A stretch of DNA of 64,000 nucleotides from Piromyces finnis (taxonomy: Eukaryota > Neocallimastigomycota > Neocallimastigomycetes > Neocallimastigales > Neocallimastigaceae), in NCBI GenBank assembly GCA_002104945.1, contig MCFH01000085.1, positions 62,001 through 126,000 on the forward strand, in the 5' to 3' direction. The first letter of the stretch is position 1; every line of letters begins with the position of its first letter. Shown here piece by piece: positions 39,691 to 58,700 of this stretch. The position numbers and the translations under genes are program-made. Under the pieces are notes generated by a model. It did no database searches. It had not been told where the DNA came from and saw only the letters and a program-made list of their open reading frames with translations.

Positions 39691-42600
39691 TTTGAAAATT
39701 CTTTTTTTTTTTTTTTTCCTATTATTTATTTTATTAACCTAATTAAAAAATAAAAATAAATTAAAACTGTCTTTTGTTATTTTCAATTTATTTTTATAAA
39801 TATATTTATTGATAGTCGTTGGATTATATCTAATATATAAATACTTTTTATTCTAATTTTTATTATTATTATTTATTTATTTTTCTTTTTATATATATAT
39901 ATATAAATTAATAATAATAATAATAATAATAAAAATTTTAATTAATAGATATTTAAAAAAAAAAATTAATGGAAAAATTCAAATATAGAATTAAAATGGA
40001 AATGATTATAGTAGAAAAAAAAAATATAAATATAACATTTCTCTAAATAAAAGAAAACCCTTAATAAATAATATTTCACACAAACATACACACAAATATA
40101 TGAATGCACATTTATTTCTTTAGAAATGCTTTTTCAATATAATTAATTTCAATAAAATTATTTTTTGAATTTTGGTGCTCAAAAAACTATTATTATTTGT
40201 TTTATTTTTACTGTGGATGATGTTCATATAATAACCAACCAAAAAGCAATAATACAAATAACCAACATCATCAATAGCAGTAGCAATAATAATCACTATT
40301 TAATAATAACTTTATTTTAATTTATTCAAGGATTGATATATTTTAATGAATTAAATAGTAATTAATTTTATATTTATGATTAAAGATATTAACTATAATA
40401 ATAATAATAATTATAGTAGAATAAAGATAAGATTTTAATTATATATTCGTATATATATAGTATTTATGTTTTAGAATAATACAATTACAAAAATACAACA
40501 CAATTGTTTGTATTTCTTTTATTATTTTATTAGGCGGAAAAACTCTTTTGATATTAAAAAAAAAAAAAGTTTTAAGATTTAATATATGTATTTTTAATTT
40601 ATTAAGGATATATTAATTTTTTTTAAAATTTCTTTTCTAAAACAAAATGTAATGTAATCCATTCTCTTACCTTAACATAAGCTTTTGAATAAAGAAAGAA
40701 TGCTATGAATGGGATCGTGCTTGAGATAATTGGAATAAAAATCAAAATTAAAAATTATATCATTCTTTATTAAAAACATACATAAATTTCTTTTCTTTTT
40801 TTTTTTTTTAAAAAAAAACAAAGAATGAATATAATACTAATAAGATATATTTTATCCAATTAAAATTATAAGATATGAATTCTTTTATTATCATTAGAGG
40901 TTGCCTTTTTTTTTTTATATATTTATAATAACCTTTTTAGTATTAGGAAAATAGATTAAAACATTAACTCTTATTAATCATTATATAGTTTATATTTTAC
41001 CATATATATTTTAATGGTACTAATTTGTATAAATTAAACCTATTTTTAATTATATATTAAAAACTTTATAATATATATTTTTTTTATTTAAACTTTTACT
41101 GGTCTATAACTAATAAAGAGTAATAAAACTACTCTTTATCAAAAATTTTCATTTTAAAATGTAATTTAATTTGATATATTTAACTTTTTTATATTATTTG
41201 AATCGTTGTATATATAATGTCATATATATTTTGAATAAAATAAATTATCTTTCTCTCTATACAAAGTAACTATTTATTACATTTTTTAAATATGTATTTG
41301 ATTTATTACAATTTTAAATGTACCTTTTAAAATTATACTTTAATTTATAAAATATAAATATTATAACATAATTAAAGTGATTAATTTAGGTAAGAGGAAT
41401 AGATTATAAAATGATATATTTATATAAAACAGATTATCCTATTATAGCATTAATATTAAGAAATAATTATTTGTTATTATATTTCTTCATAATATCAGAA
41501 TTAAAAAAATGATCATTTCAAAAGTAAACAAATAATTATATTAAAATGAAAACAATTTTTTTTTAAAAGAATATACATTTTATTGAATGTATATTTCAAA
41601 TTTCTCATTTATAAATTATAATATGAACTTTTAATATATTGTAATATATTTTAAATAAAAGAAAAATGGTGAAAATAGTTGATTTATTAATTTCATCAAA
41701 AACTTAATCAGTTTTATTAGTTGAATATATATGTGCATATTTTATTTTTAATATTAGCTCTATTAAATATAACATTTTTTTATTTAAAAAAAAAAAATAC
41801 AATAATATGATATATGAAATTTAGTATTTTAAGTAATTTGGTTTAATTATTAGTTAATTTTTAAAGGTATAAAAAGCTTTATGCTAATATTAAAAATAAA
41901 AATAGACACTTTAATATTATATACCTTTTTATTATTACATTAATATTATTATTACAATCACTATAATAAATGATTTCTTTATTTTATAAACTTTTTTTTT
42001 TTTTAAATTAATTAAATGATTAATGTTGAGTTTCTTTTAATTGATTTATATATTTTGTGAAATTACAATTATATTTTATATTATTGATAGTCCATTTACA
42101 TAAATATATTCATATATTATAAAAGGTAAAAAAGTCCAGAGTAATAAAATGAGTATATAAAAGTTTAATAAAAGATAATTTTATTTAATAGTATTTCTAA
42201 TTATCAATCTAATTTTATTTAATAGTATTATTAAATGTATTCCTTTTTTTTTTATGATAAATAAAATAATTTATTTTTTTAGTAAAAAATGAATAAATAA
42301 ATGATTACCAATTTTTTTTTTCATTAAACTTTATTTTTCATTCATTTTTCAATTTTTCCTTATAATATAGGTTAATAAAAAAAAGAAAATATATATTGAA
42401 TAAAGAAAGGTAATGTAAATTATATGGATTTTAAATATTCATATTTTAATGATAAAACACAACTAATGATTGTAACAAAAAAAAAATAATTATAATAAAG
42501 TATTACAATAGTATAAATAAGATTAAAATGCTGTATAAACACATAAACACATAAATAATGTTAATATTTTAAAAAAATGTCTATAAAATTATTATATTTT

Positions 42601-44880
42601 TATTATCATTTTCTAAATTTAAAATATTTGTCAATTATTCATTTTTTTTTATGTTTCTTTTAATGTAAAAATAATAGGAAATACACCTCGCATTAACAGT
42701 TCTATTTTATTGCGCAGTTAAGGTTAATTATATAAAATTAATAACAATTTTACTTTTTAAACTTTTTAAAAAATTAATTTATGAATAAATCTTTTTTATT
42801 ATCAATTTCATTTATATTAAAAATGGTCCAAAATAATTCTTGTTGGTAAGCACAAAAATTTATTATAAAATATTAATATAATAATGGAAAAAAAAAAAAA
42901 AAAAAGAATTTTAAACCAAATAGAGGCTTCCTTTTCAAAAAACAACGATATATTATTATTATTATAATCATCATCATCATCATCATCCTGTTTATTTAAC
43001 AAATATAAAATAATATAAAATATAAGTTATAAAATTTAAAAAAGGGGAAATTTATAAAAATAAAAGTTTGTTTTAAAATAGGAGAAAGATACAAAAAATT
43101 AAAAAAGGATTTAATAATTAATGTAATTATTATTGTCTTCATTATCCTTGTTAGCATTGTTGCTAATTCTTTTTAATGAGCCTTTTTTTTTTTTTAATTA
43201 AGTAAAAGTCAAAATTTATTATTTATATTTTATCTAGAAAACTGTCTTTCCCTTTCCTTTCTATTACTATTTATTTCTTAATAATTACCATTAGTAGTTA
43301 AAACCTTTCCCTTCTTTTTTGATCATTTTTATAAAGAATATTTTTTAATAAAAACCATTATTATTATCGTTACTTTTGTCTGCTGTTGTTCTATTCTATT
43401 TTAATTTATTTTTTATTTTTTTGAAGCTTTATATTAATTAGTTTTATTAATGTATATATAAAAAAGAAAAGTTTAGTTATATTATTATCTAATTTCTTTT
43501 ATTTTTTTTTTGTTAATTGTTTTAGGCTATTATTATTATTATTATTTTTTTTTTTTTTTTTTTTTTTGACTTTCTTAATTAATGCAAATGCATGTATAAA
43601 GTACAAATTATGAATGGTATAGAATGTGTTATTTTTTTTTTTTTTTTTGTATTATTTTTTGAGTTTAATATCTCACGGAAAAAGAAAAAAAAGGTTTAAT
43701 TAAAAAGTTTAATTATTTGAAATGAATTAAAAAATATATATAAAATACTTATATATTATATATATATGAAATACAAAACCATTCAGCATATATTTTGTTC
43801 ATTTTAGGTTTTAGTTATCAGCTATTATTATATTATCAAACAACGTCATCATCTTTATTGTTATTATTTTAGATTTTAATTTTTTTTTTTTAAACTTTTT
43901 CATTAAAGATGTATATATATATATATATTTTTTTTTTTATTAATTGAAATACAATAAAATACATAATTGAAGAGTTGTAGTTTTATCTATATTTTTTTCA
44001 TTTTAATAATGTAAAAGGGGACTTTGACTATATAAATAAAAATTTTTTCCCAAAAAAATATTTTTTTTTTTCTTTGCTCAATTTGTTTCTTTTAATATTT
44101 ATAAAAAAATTAATAATAAAAATTCAATTATATAAATAAATTTATCAATGTCACTATCAGTAAAATAATAATAATAATAATTGTAATGAGTAGTCATTAT
44201 AGAGATATATAAAGTTATATAATTAAATTAAAAAAAAATATAATTAATATAATTAATTACCAATATATATTTTTTTTTAATAATTATATAACTTTCAACA
44301 TTATAAACATTAATAATAATATCATTAAATAATATATTTCAATTTTTTTTTTTTTTTAAAGTGGTATATATTAGATATTTTTTATGAATATAAATATAAA
44401 ATTTTAGTAATTTATTTCAAAATCTCAATAAATCAATAATTTTAAACTAGAAGAAATTATTTGTAGTAGAATTTATATATTTTTGTTCTAAATTTTTTAT
44501 ATCATTTTTATTCCAATAAAATAATTTAGTTAAAGATATATTATTATTTTCATTTAGTTTAATGAATAAACATATACATATATAAGACGATCTATTAATT
44601 ATTTTATTATTATTAATATAGTAAGAAACTATTTTTTTCCCTCCTATTATATATATTTTTCTTAACTATCTTTAAAAAATAATTTAAATTATTAATAATA
44701 ATATAAAAGTTATATTATATATTTATAAGTAATAAGCAATCACAAGAAAAAAAAATATATATATATATATTTTCTTTTTCTTCCATTGTGTATTAGTTTA
44801 AGTATAATATTGGTATAATATAACTTTTTATTTTTAAATAATAAATTAGAATTATAGACAAAAAAAAATAAAAATTAATA
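39691..44880. other. 5.2-kb gene-poor AT-rich region
   Basis: No firm gene. Contents include many poly-T tracts, a 15-bp inverted repeat (44211-44225 / 44281-44295) and a weak candidate hydrophobic exon on the minus strand near 40672-40721. The 3' half presumably holds the promoter of the gene starting at 44881. Confidence 0.55.
44211..44295. repeat. 15-bp perfect inverted repeat
   Basis: Arm AAAGTTATATAATTA (44211-44225) is the exact reverse complement of 44281-44295, with a 55-nt A/T spacer. It lies about 590 bp upstream of the start codon at 44881. Confidence 0.85.
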
Positions 44881-46036
44881 ATGGTTTTCAAGGTATTTTG
44901 TGATATCAATGTCTCTCACATAACAAGTGAAGATTTAAATAAAAATGAAAATATATGTTATGATATCATACCAAAATATGATGATAATAAAGAAAATTGG
45001 GATCCTAATGAATCTAAAAAAAATAGTGCTATCTCTTCTTCATTAACCTCTCCAATACCTTCAAAGAATGAACAAAAAATTAATGAATTAAAGTCTGAAA
45101 ATAGAATAGAAAATATTGAAAATTGTTCAAAGGAAGATAGTGTAAAAAAAGATACTCCAAATGAAGATGTTTCACCAAAACAAGATAGTAAAAATGAAAA
45201 TTTATTAAACAAAGAATCCGCATATACTGAAAATATAAAGAATGAAAAAGTAAAAAATGAAAATCTAAAAGCTTCAACTACCACTGAATTAAAGGAAGAA
45301 AAAGGAAATTCTGAAAATTTAAAAGATAATAGTAAAATAGTTGAAAAGAAGGAAATTCAGCAATCGTACAAAAGACAAAGAGCACCACTTGAAGATATAA
45401 CCTATATGTTTGTAAAAGAAAAACCAAAAATATTGTCAAAACGTATAAAAATAGTAAAAGTAATTATTAATCTCAATAAACTTTAATTGCAATTCAAATT
45501 TTAATATTTTATCTAATCTTTTTTTTTTATTATTAAAAAAAAGAATGAACAAGAAAAATCTTCAATATCTTTAAAGGCTATAAAAACTGAAGAATTATCT
45601 GTAAGTATTATTATCAATCTATTTTAATTGTACCTAAAAATTAATTCCAATCTATAATACATACTGTTATTATTTATACTAAAATATAATTTATTATTAT
45701 TATCCTTTGAAATTGTTAAAATTATAGTCTAAAAAGGAAGATAAAGAATTAAATAAATGTTCTAAAATTTCATCAGAAAACTTAAAAGAAAATAAACAAC
45801 CAATACGTAAAACTCCATTGGGAAATGTTCATAATCGTTCTAACATTAATATTTTTAACAATAACCTTAGTATAAAGAATAATGATGATACAAAAAAAGA
45901 TATACCCAAACCATTTTTTATTGATGTTAAAAAGAGTAAAACATTTAGAAAAACACTTATACCAAAAAAATCTTTAAAAGCAAAACCAAATCCATTTAAT
46001 TCATTTAATAACGTATCTGCTAGGATGCTTCGTTAA
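44881..46036 (+). CDS. Disordered protein with KEN and D-box-like degrons
   Basis: Three exons: 44881-45459, 45544-45600, 45728-46036 (about 314 residues). I do not recognise a family. The protein is highly charged (Lys/Glu/Asn-rich) and probably disordered, with no membrane segment or folded domain visible. It has two KEN boxes, NKENWDP (KEN at residues 37-39) and LKENKQP (~232-234). It also has two destruction-box-like motifs of the form [R/K]xxLxx[I/V]: RAPLEDIT (~167-174) and KTPLGNVHN (~240-248). Such motifs recruit the anaphase-promoting complex, so it could be a mitotic substrate or pseudosubstrate inhibitor such as a securin- or Acm1-like protein; that is inference. The C-terminus is basic. 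The start codon follows an A-rich leader. The neighbouring downstream gene on the same strand is a mitotic-type kinesin. Confidence 0.75.
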
Positions 46037-47469
46037 ATTCAATATACCATTTCCAAAAAAAAAAAAAAAAAATACAATTATCAATTCGTATTTTTTTTTT
46101 TTTTCCCCCATGTATAATAGTTTTTTATTTATTTTATTTTATTGATGTTACAACAACGTACGATTTTACAAAAACAAACAAACAAAAAGTATTATTATTG
46201 TATATATATATTGTTACATTATGAGTGTATTATTAATAATGAACTCTACCTTTTAAAATTTATAAATTTTTATATTTATAATATACTTCATTATTAAATA
46301 AAATACATCTTAAATTCATCATATAACAATATATACCATATAATAATTTTTTTTTATTTTTAATAACGTTCTTAAATATATACTATTTAGTATATTTCTA
46401 TTAGTATTATTATTTTTTAAAATTCAAATTGCAAGTAATCTATTATATATACAAAAAAAAAAAAAAAAACATGTTAAATATTTCAACTTCATTTTACATA
46501 ATAACCATATAATATAAATTCTAATTTAAAACGTCAAATAACCTCATCATAAATATTCATAATACTAATTATATAACAATAACTATTATTTATAATTAGT
46601 TATTTATTATAGTAATATTGGTATTTCTCATTTTTAACACAAAATATAAATAAAAAAATAAAATAAAATAAAATTGAAGACATTTAAAATTAAAAAATTG
46701 TGGTGGTGTGTAGTGCACACAAATCTTTAAAATTTTATTCATTTTGCCCATTTCGTTCCAAAATTTTAATTTATTTATTTTTTTTTTTAATCTTGAATTT
46801 TTTTTTTTTTTTTAATTTTTATATTGTTTATAGAGCAAAAGTTGAATTAAAAGTTTTTAATATATTTTTTCTAAAAAAAAAAAAGTGAATTGATTTCTAT
46901 TCTTTTATAAAATAAAGATATTTATGTATGTATGTGTTGCTTTATAATAATAATAATAATAATAATAAAAATAATAATAATAAAAAACAAATATAAAATT
47001 ATATAAATTGATAATTCATTCATCCAATATAGAACTATTATTAATAATATATATAATTTACTTTTAGTAATAATATTATATAATAATCCAGGAAATATAG
47101 TTCAATTTTTTAATAAAAAGATCAAATTGTATTTTATATTCAATACAAAATTTTCATTTTTCATTTTTTTTATAAATATTTTAAGCTATTATCAATCAAA
47201 CTTGAAACAATTAAATTTTCAAATCAAAAATGAAATCTATTAATCTTTAATAATTAAACCATTTTAATATTGTTATGCTTGAATCACAGTCATAATTTTT
47301 TTTTTTTTTTTTTAATCTTTTCTTTAAACATATATATACATTTTCTTTCTATAAGAAAATTCAAAAATAAAAAAATAATACAGTATACACAGTATACATT
47401 TGATAATAACAAAATTAATTTAAACAACGACAATAACAACAAATAAAAGTAAAACTAATATTAAAAAAA
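46037..47469. other. Intergenic region upstream of the kinesin gene
   Basis: About 1.4 kb between two plus-strand genes, with A/T homopolymers and a short AAT run (46947-46981). No additional gene is supported. Confidence 0.65.
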
Positions 47470-54039
<6,570 letters not shown>

Positions 54040-54556
54040 TTTAGCAATAACAATTTATAAGATTAAAAATATAATTTAATTATTATAATAATGAATTTTT
54101 ATGTTTTTTTTTTTTTTTTTCTTTCATTTTGTTTTGTTTTGTTTAGTTTCACTTTTTAAAAACATAAATATATATTCTTTATTTTCTTTATCAGTTTTAT
54201 ATATTATATATATTTTTTTTACAATTTATTAAAAATATTTGTATTTATTTTTAATTTTTATTTATTTATTTAATTTATTATAAATATATAATTATTCAGT
54301 ACTGGTACTACACCAAAGTTATAAAATAAATGGAAAGGTTTTTTTTTCATTATTTTATTTATTAATCATTTTACATTATTAAAAAAAAATAATAATAAAT
54401 CATAATAAATATATATAACATTTTATATATATATTGTAATAATTTATTCAAATTACATTTTGTAATTTCATAAAAAAAAAAAATAGAATTTTAATAAACT
54501 ATTATTAATAATAAGATATATGAATTTTATATATATATATACTTGATTGAAAAAAG

Positions 54557-54635
<79 letters not shown>

Positions 54636-54659
54636 GAGAAAGAAATGACAATGATAAAG
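54040..54659. other. Intergenic region downstream of the kinesin gene
   Basis: AT-rich 3' flank with a TAT microsatellite (about 54560-54631). No gene. Confidence 0.7.
54560..54631. repeat. TAT microsatellite
   Basis: About 24 copies of ATT. The minus-strand poly-Asn frame across it has no other coding support. Confidence 0.95.
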
Positions 54660-55330
54660 AATGAACCCTACCTAAAAAAAGAAAAACAATATCAGGTATG
54701 ATAGATAATAGTGAGATATTCATTAAACTCTCTCAATGAGGTCTAAATCTTCTCTAACATTGAATCCTAATTACGAAACATTAGAAAGGTTCCTTTGCTA
54801 TATCGATACGACGTTGGCGTTTTTGATGACGTTAGGTGTCATATTAAATCTAATCAAAAAGTAAACTTTAGCTACTAATGATTAAGGATTGCTTTTGTAA
54901 GAAAAGCCCTAAGTTCCTCTATCTTTGGAACATGAAACCCACGATGAAGTAATTTATTTAAATGTCTTTGTTCCACCTTATCGATCAGTAGCTCATCATA
55001 AGTTAAAGTTTCCACCAAGAAGGAACGTAAAAATAGAATTATAAAATAATCTTGTCTTACTTTTATTTTTTCTTGGAGTAAGTGATGAGTTAATTCATAT
55101 ATTTATTATAGAAAAGGGGCTAAAAAGATCGTTAAGAGAAGAATTTTTATATTTAAAGAATGTAGAACGCATTCTAACATCCTATGATGATAAAAAAAAA
55201 AAAAAGATTGTTCATCATATTTGCAACATGAATAGCATGAATAAACGAATGGACAGTCAGGAGTAAGTCTTTCCAATTTTTATCCTGGTTGTTAAGGCGT
55301 ATCCTTAGTATACATTAGATTTCTAGCCTG
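54660..55330 (-). mobile_element. Decayed 3' fragment of an older LINE family
   Basis: Matches the sequence flanking the truncated LINE at 25790-25982 and 27560-27740. Broken minus-strand reading frames contain a Cys-rich knuckle remnant (CPFVYSCYSCCKYDE, nt ~55210-55255), an IFTFLLGG-like signature (nt ~55015-55045) and a basic C-terminal segment. The intact LINE has the same order (knuckle, LLGG). Many stops and frameshifts make it non-functional. Confidence 0.6.
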
Positions 55331-55487
55331 TAGTTTTTCTCCATTGGTTTTTGTCATGGGTTGGGTTTATGATATTCAGATATGTATTAATGTACTTTTT
55401 AATTTACTACTATGATAATACCACTCGTCTAACTAGCCTGAGAGGGTCTAAGTATACATGATACATTTCAAATTAGAACTTTATAAA

Positions 55488-55498
55488 TGGTGGTGACT

Positions 55499-55500
<2 letters not shown>
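55488..55500. repeat. 13-bp target-site duplication, 3' side of full-length LINE
   Basis: TGGTGGTGACTTA directly abuts the element's 40-nt T run and is repeated at 61208-61220. Confidence 0.93.
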
Positions 55501-55543
<43 letters not shown>

Positions 55544-55780
55544 GGCATCAAATATTTTAAACTTTATTATTAATTTAATTAAAATTATAATACATGTAAT
55601 AAAAAATTAAAAAATAAAAATAAAAATAAAAAAAATATGTTTAAATAAACACAAATGAATAAAAATTGGGTATAATGTATTCTAGTAATTTTAATTAAAG
55701 TAAGAAAGCCACTATCATACTAAAGTATAATAATTGTATTTGACTTCCAATGGGACACCGAGCCAAAGATCAAAATTTTG

Positions 55781-58700
55781 TCATGGAACAAAATTATGAT
55801 CTCCATTGGTTGCGCTGGCCCTCCTGGCCTGTCTTACTGTTTCTTCAGCATTGACGCTCTTGGATGTTGCTTCAAACCTTTTGAACATTGACCATTGCTG
55901 GCCAATAGCAAAAGGCATGATTTTGGTTAGAAGTTCCGCGGTTACCGTCAAGAATGGTGTTCCTTCGTTAGTACCAGAATGAATCTGACGCTTACAAAGT
56001 TCTTTCCATTCCCTTGAATTGTAATTAATATTGTTAAAACTTCTTCCCCCAAGAAGGAATTTAAATATTTTACTGCACACACTAGAATAATCATACACAT
56101 TAATATTCACCGGATTATTAGAACTATTACTATCATTAACTAAATTACTATCTAAATTAGAATTATTATCTTCACTATTGCTATCATTACTAATATTATT
56201 ATTTCTATTATTGTTATTATTACTATTGTTACTATTACTATTGTTACTATTACTATTGTTATTACTACTATTGTTACTATTACTATTAATGTTATTACTA
56301 TCTCTACTGATATTATCAATTTCATTATTATTGATAGGACTATTGGAATTACGTTGACTGAAAAAATTTAATAGCTGGACTATGGAATCATAATGTTTAA
56401 TACGGATATCTCTAAATGTTGGACAATCTAATAACCAATGTTTAATACTTTGATCTCCACACTTGCAACATGGACAGTAGTTAGGACAAACTGGATCAAC
56501 AAATTTGGCAGCTTTGGCAACTCTAGCATCCAACTTGTATCCGCTTCTTGCTTTCAATAGCCAGTAGAAGCCATAGGCAAACTCTGGGTACTCATAACAT
56601 AATTTAATAAAATCTTTAGTTTCAATAAATTTATTATCATCATAATATTGCGCTTTGATTGAATTCCCTTTGAGATCTTTCCAATAAAAGTTTTTAACTG
56701 CTTTAACATCTCCATGTTTCTTTAATTTTTTATCAAGTGTCCTACTTGATTTGCACCACGTGTATTTTCTAAATTTAGGAATGTAATTGACAAGGTGTGA
56801 GATAATACAATTTGAGTTTTTCCATTTGTTAAAACATCTAACCTGAGCTAACGCACATTTGGCTGACAATGGAGGAATATTCAAATCTTTTGAAATAGAG
56901 TATAAAGATATAAACGATACAGCTTTATGAACTCCGGCAACCCATCGTATTCCTTTGTTAACATGCTTCTGAGCAATCCTAGACCTGGCTTTGTTGGATC
57001 CAAGTAATGGTGCAAAGTATGAAACTCTGCTAATCACTTGTGAGTTAAGTACTAGTTTTTTGAAAGGAATAGGAATATTAGGATTTCTTAAGAATTTACT
57101 GACTGAGAAAAGCCCTTTCAAAACCTTGTTAATAAGAGCTTTAATTACTGGTTTAAGGGACAGATTCTTATCAAATGGAACACCAAGATAAGTATAGCAA
57201 TCAGTAGTTGGAATGGGTTGTCCTGCTAAGTAAAATGTTGGATCTCTCTTGTTCTGATTTTCTATTGATTCAGGACGAATCACCATCGTTGAACATTTCT
57301 GGATACCAAATTCCATTTCATTATACAATGCCCATTCATTAACTCTTCTAAGCATCTTTTTTAAGCATCCTCTTGTTAGAGCACAAATAACTATATCATC
57401 TGCAAAAAGTCCACCACAGCATCGAGTGTCACCTAAACTGACTCCTAGATCTTCGCACTCTCTAAATATATCATTAATAAAGAGATTAAAGAGAATAGGA
57501 GAAAGAGGGCAACCTTGACGGACTCCTTTCTTCACATCAAAAGATTTCGAGAATTGTCCATCTAATTTGACATTAGCCTTAGATGTTAAATATAAATTTT
57601 TGATAAATTGTAGACTCTTACCTCGGATTCCTAAACAATCTAATTTATGGAGAATATTACCGATTGGGACTGAATCGTATGCTTTCCTGAGATCTAAAAA
57701 GGCCAAATATGTCTCTTTATTATCTAATTGACGTCTACGGCATATTTCTTGGATTGAAATGAAAAGACTAATACTTTCTTCCTTTTTTCGAAAACCAAAT
57801 TGTTCAGGTCTAATGAAATTATTCTTTAAACCATATTCTGAGATTCTAGTGGTGACAATTTTGGAAATCAACTTAATACCATTATTGATAAGTGATATAC
57901 CTCGATAGTTATCACAATCTGTCAAATCTCCCTTCTTAGGAATAGAAACAATACTGGATTCATTCCATGAGTTGGGGAAATCTCCATCCCAAATACGGTT
58001 GAATAATTTAAGAATAAAATTTAAACCATGAGCATCATTATATGAAGTAGTATTACCAGAAGAATTATTATCTGTAGCATTATTAGAATCATTACTTGGT
58101 GGAACTAATGCTTTGTAAAATTCAATTGGAATACCATCCGGACCTGATGCTTTATAATTTGGAGTAGTGAGGATAGCTGACTTGACTTCATCAATACTAA
58201 TATCTTGGTTGATATCCCACTCATCAAGCATAGGAAGTGAAAAACGTTTATTCGTTGGTTCTTCATACCAATGCTCCAAATCAAGACTTACACCACTTGG
58301 GTCTGATGCAAGATTTTCGAAATGATCATGCCACACATCTAGTTGTTCTTCCGTAGCAACAACTAATTCTCCATTTTTATTTTTAATTGGTTGAGCAATA
58401 AAGAAAGAATCTTTTCCAATTTTTGCAGTTTTCTTGATCCATTTCCAGGCCTTCTTAGGATTATGACTCTTCATATACTCACATCCTGTTTTAATCCAAT
58501 GAAGATATTCTTGCTTCCTAAATTCATTACATCTTTTGTGGATGTAATCAATGAGTTTACGGTAGATTTTAATTCTTTTAATAAATTCATCTATATCATA
58601 AATTCTTTCTTTTTTAAATCTCTTATACAACTTCATTTTGATTTTTTGAAGATTAAAAATTTGTTGTGAAATATGAAATGAAGACTTTATAACATTATTT

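Noticed and set aside
44958-45284. Minus-strand frame of 108 codons under the degron protein gene
   Set aside because: Antisense shadow of a Lys/Glu-rich coding exon; Phe/Ser-rich composition is what such antisense gives.
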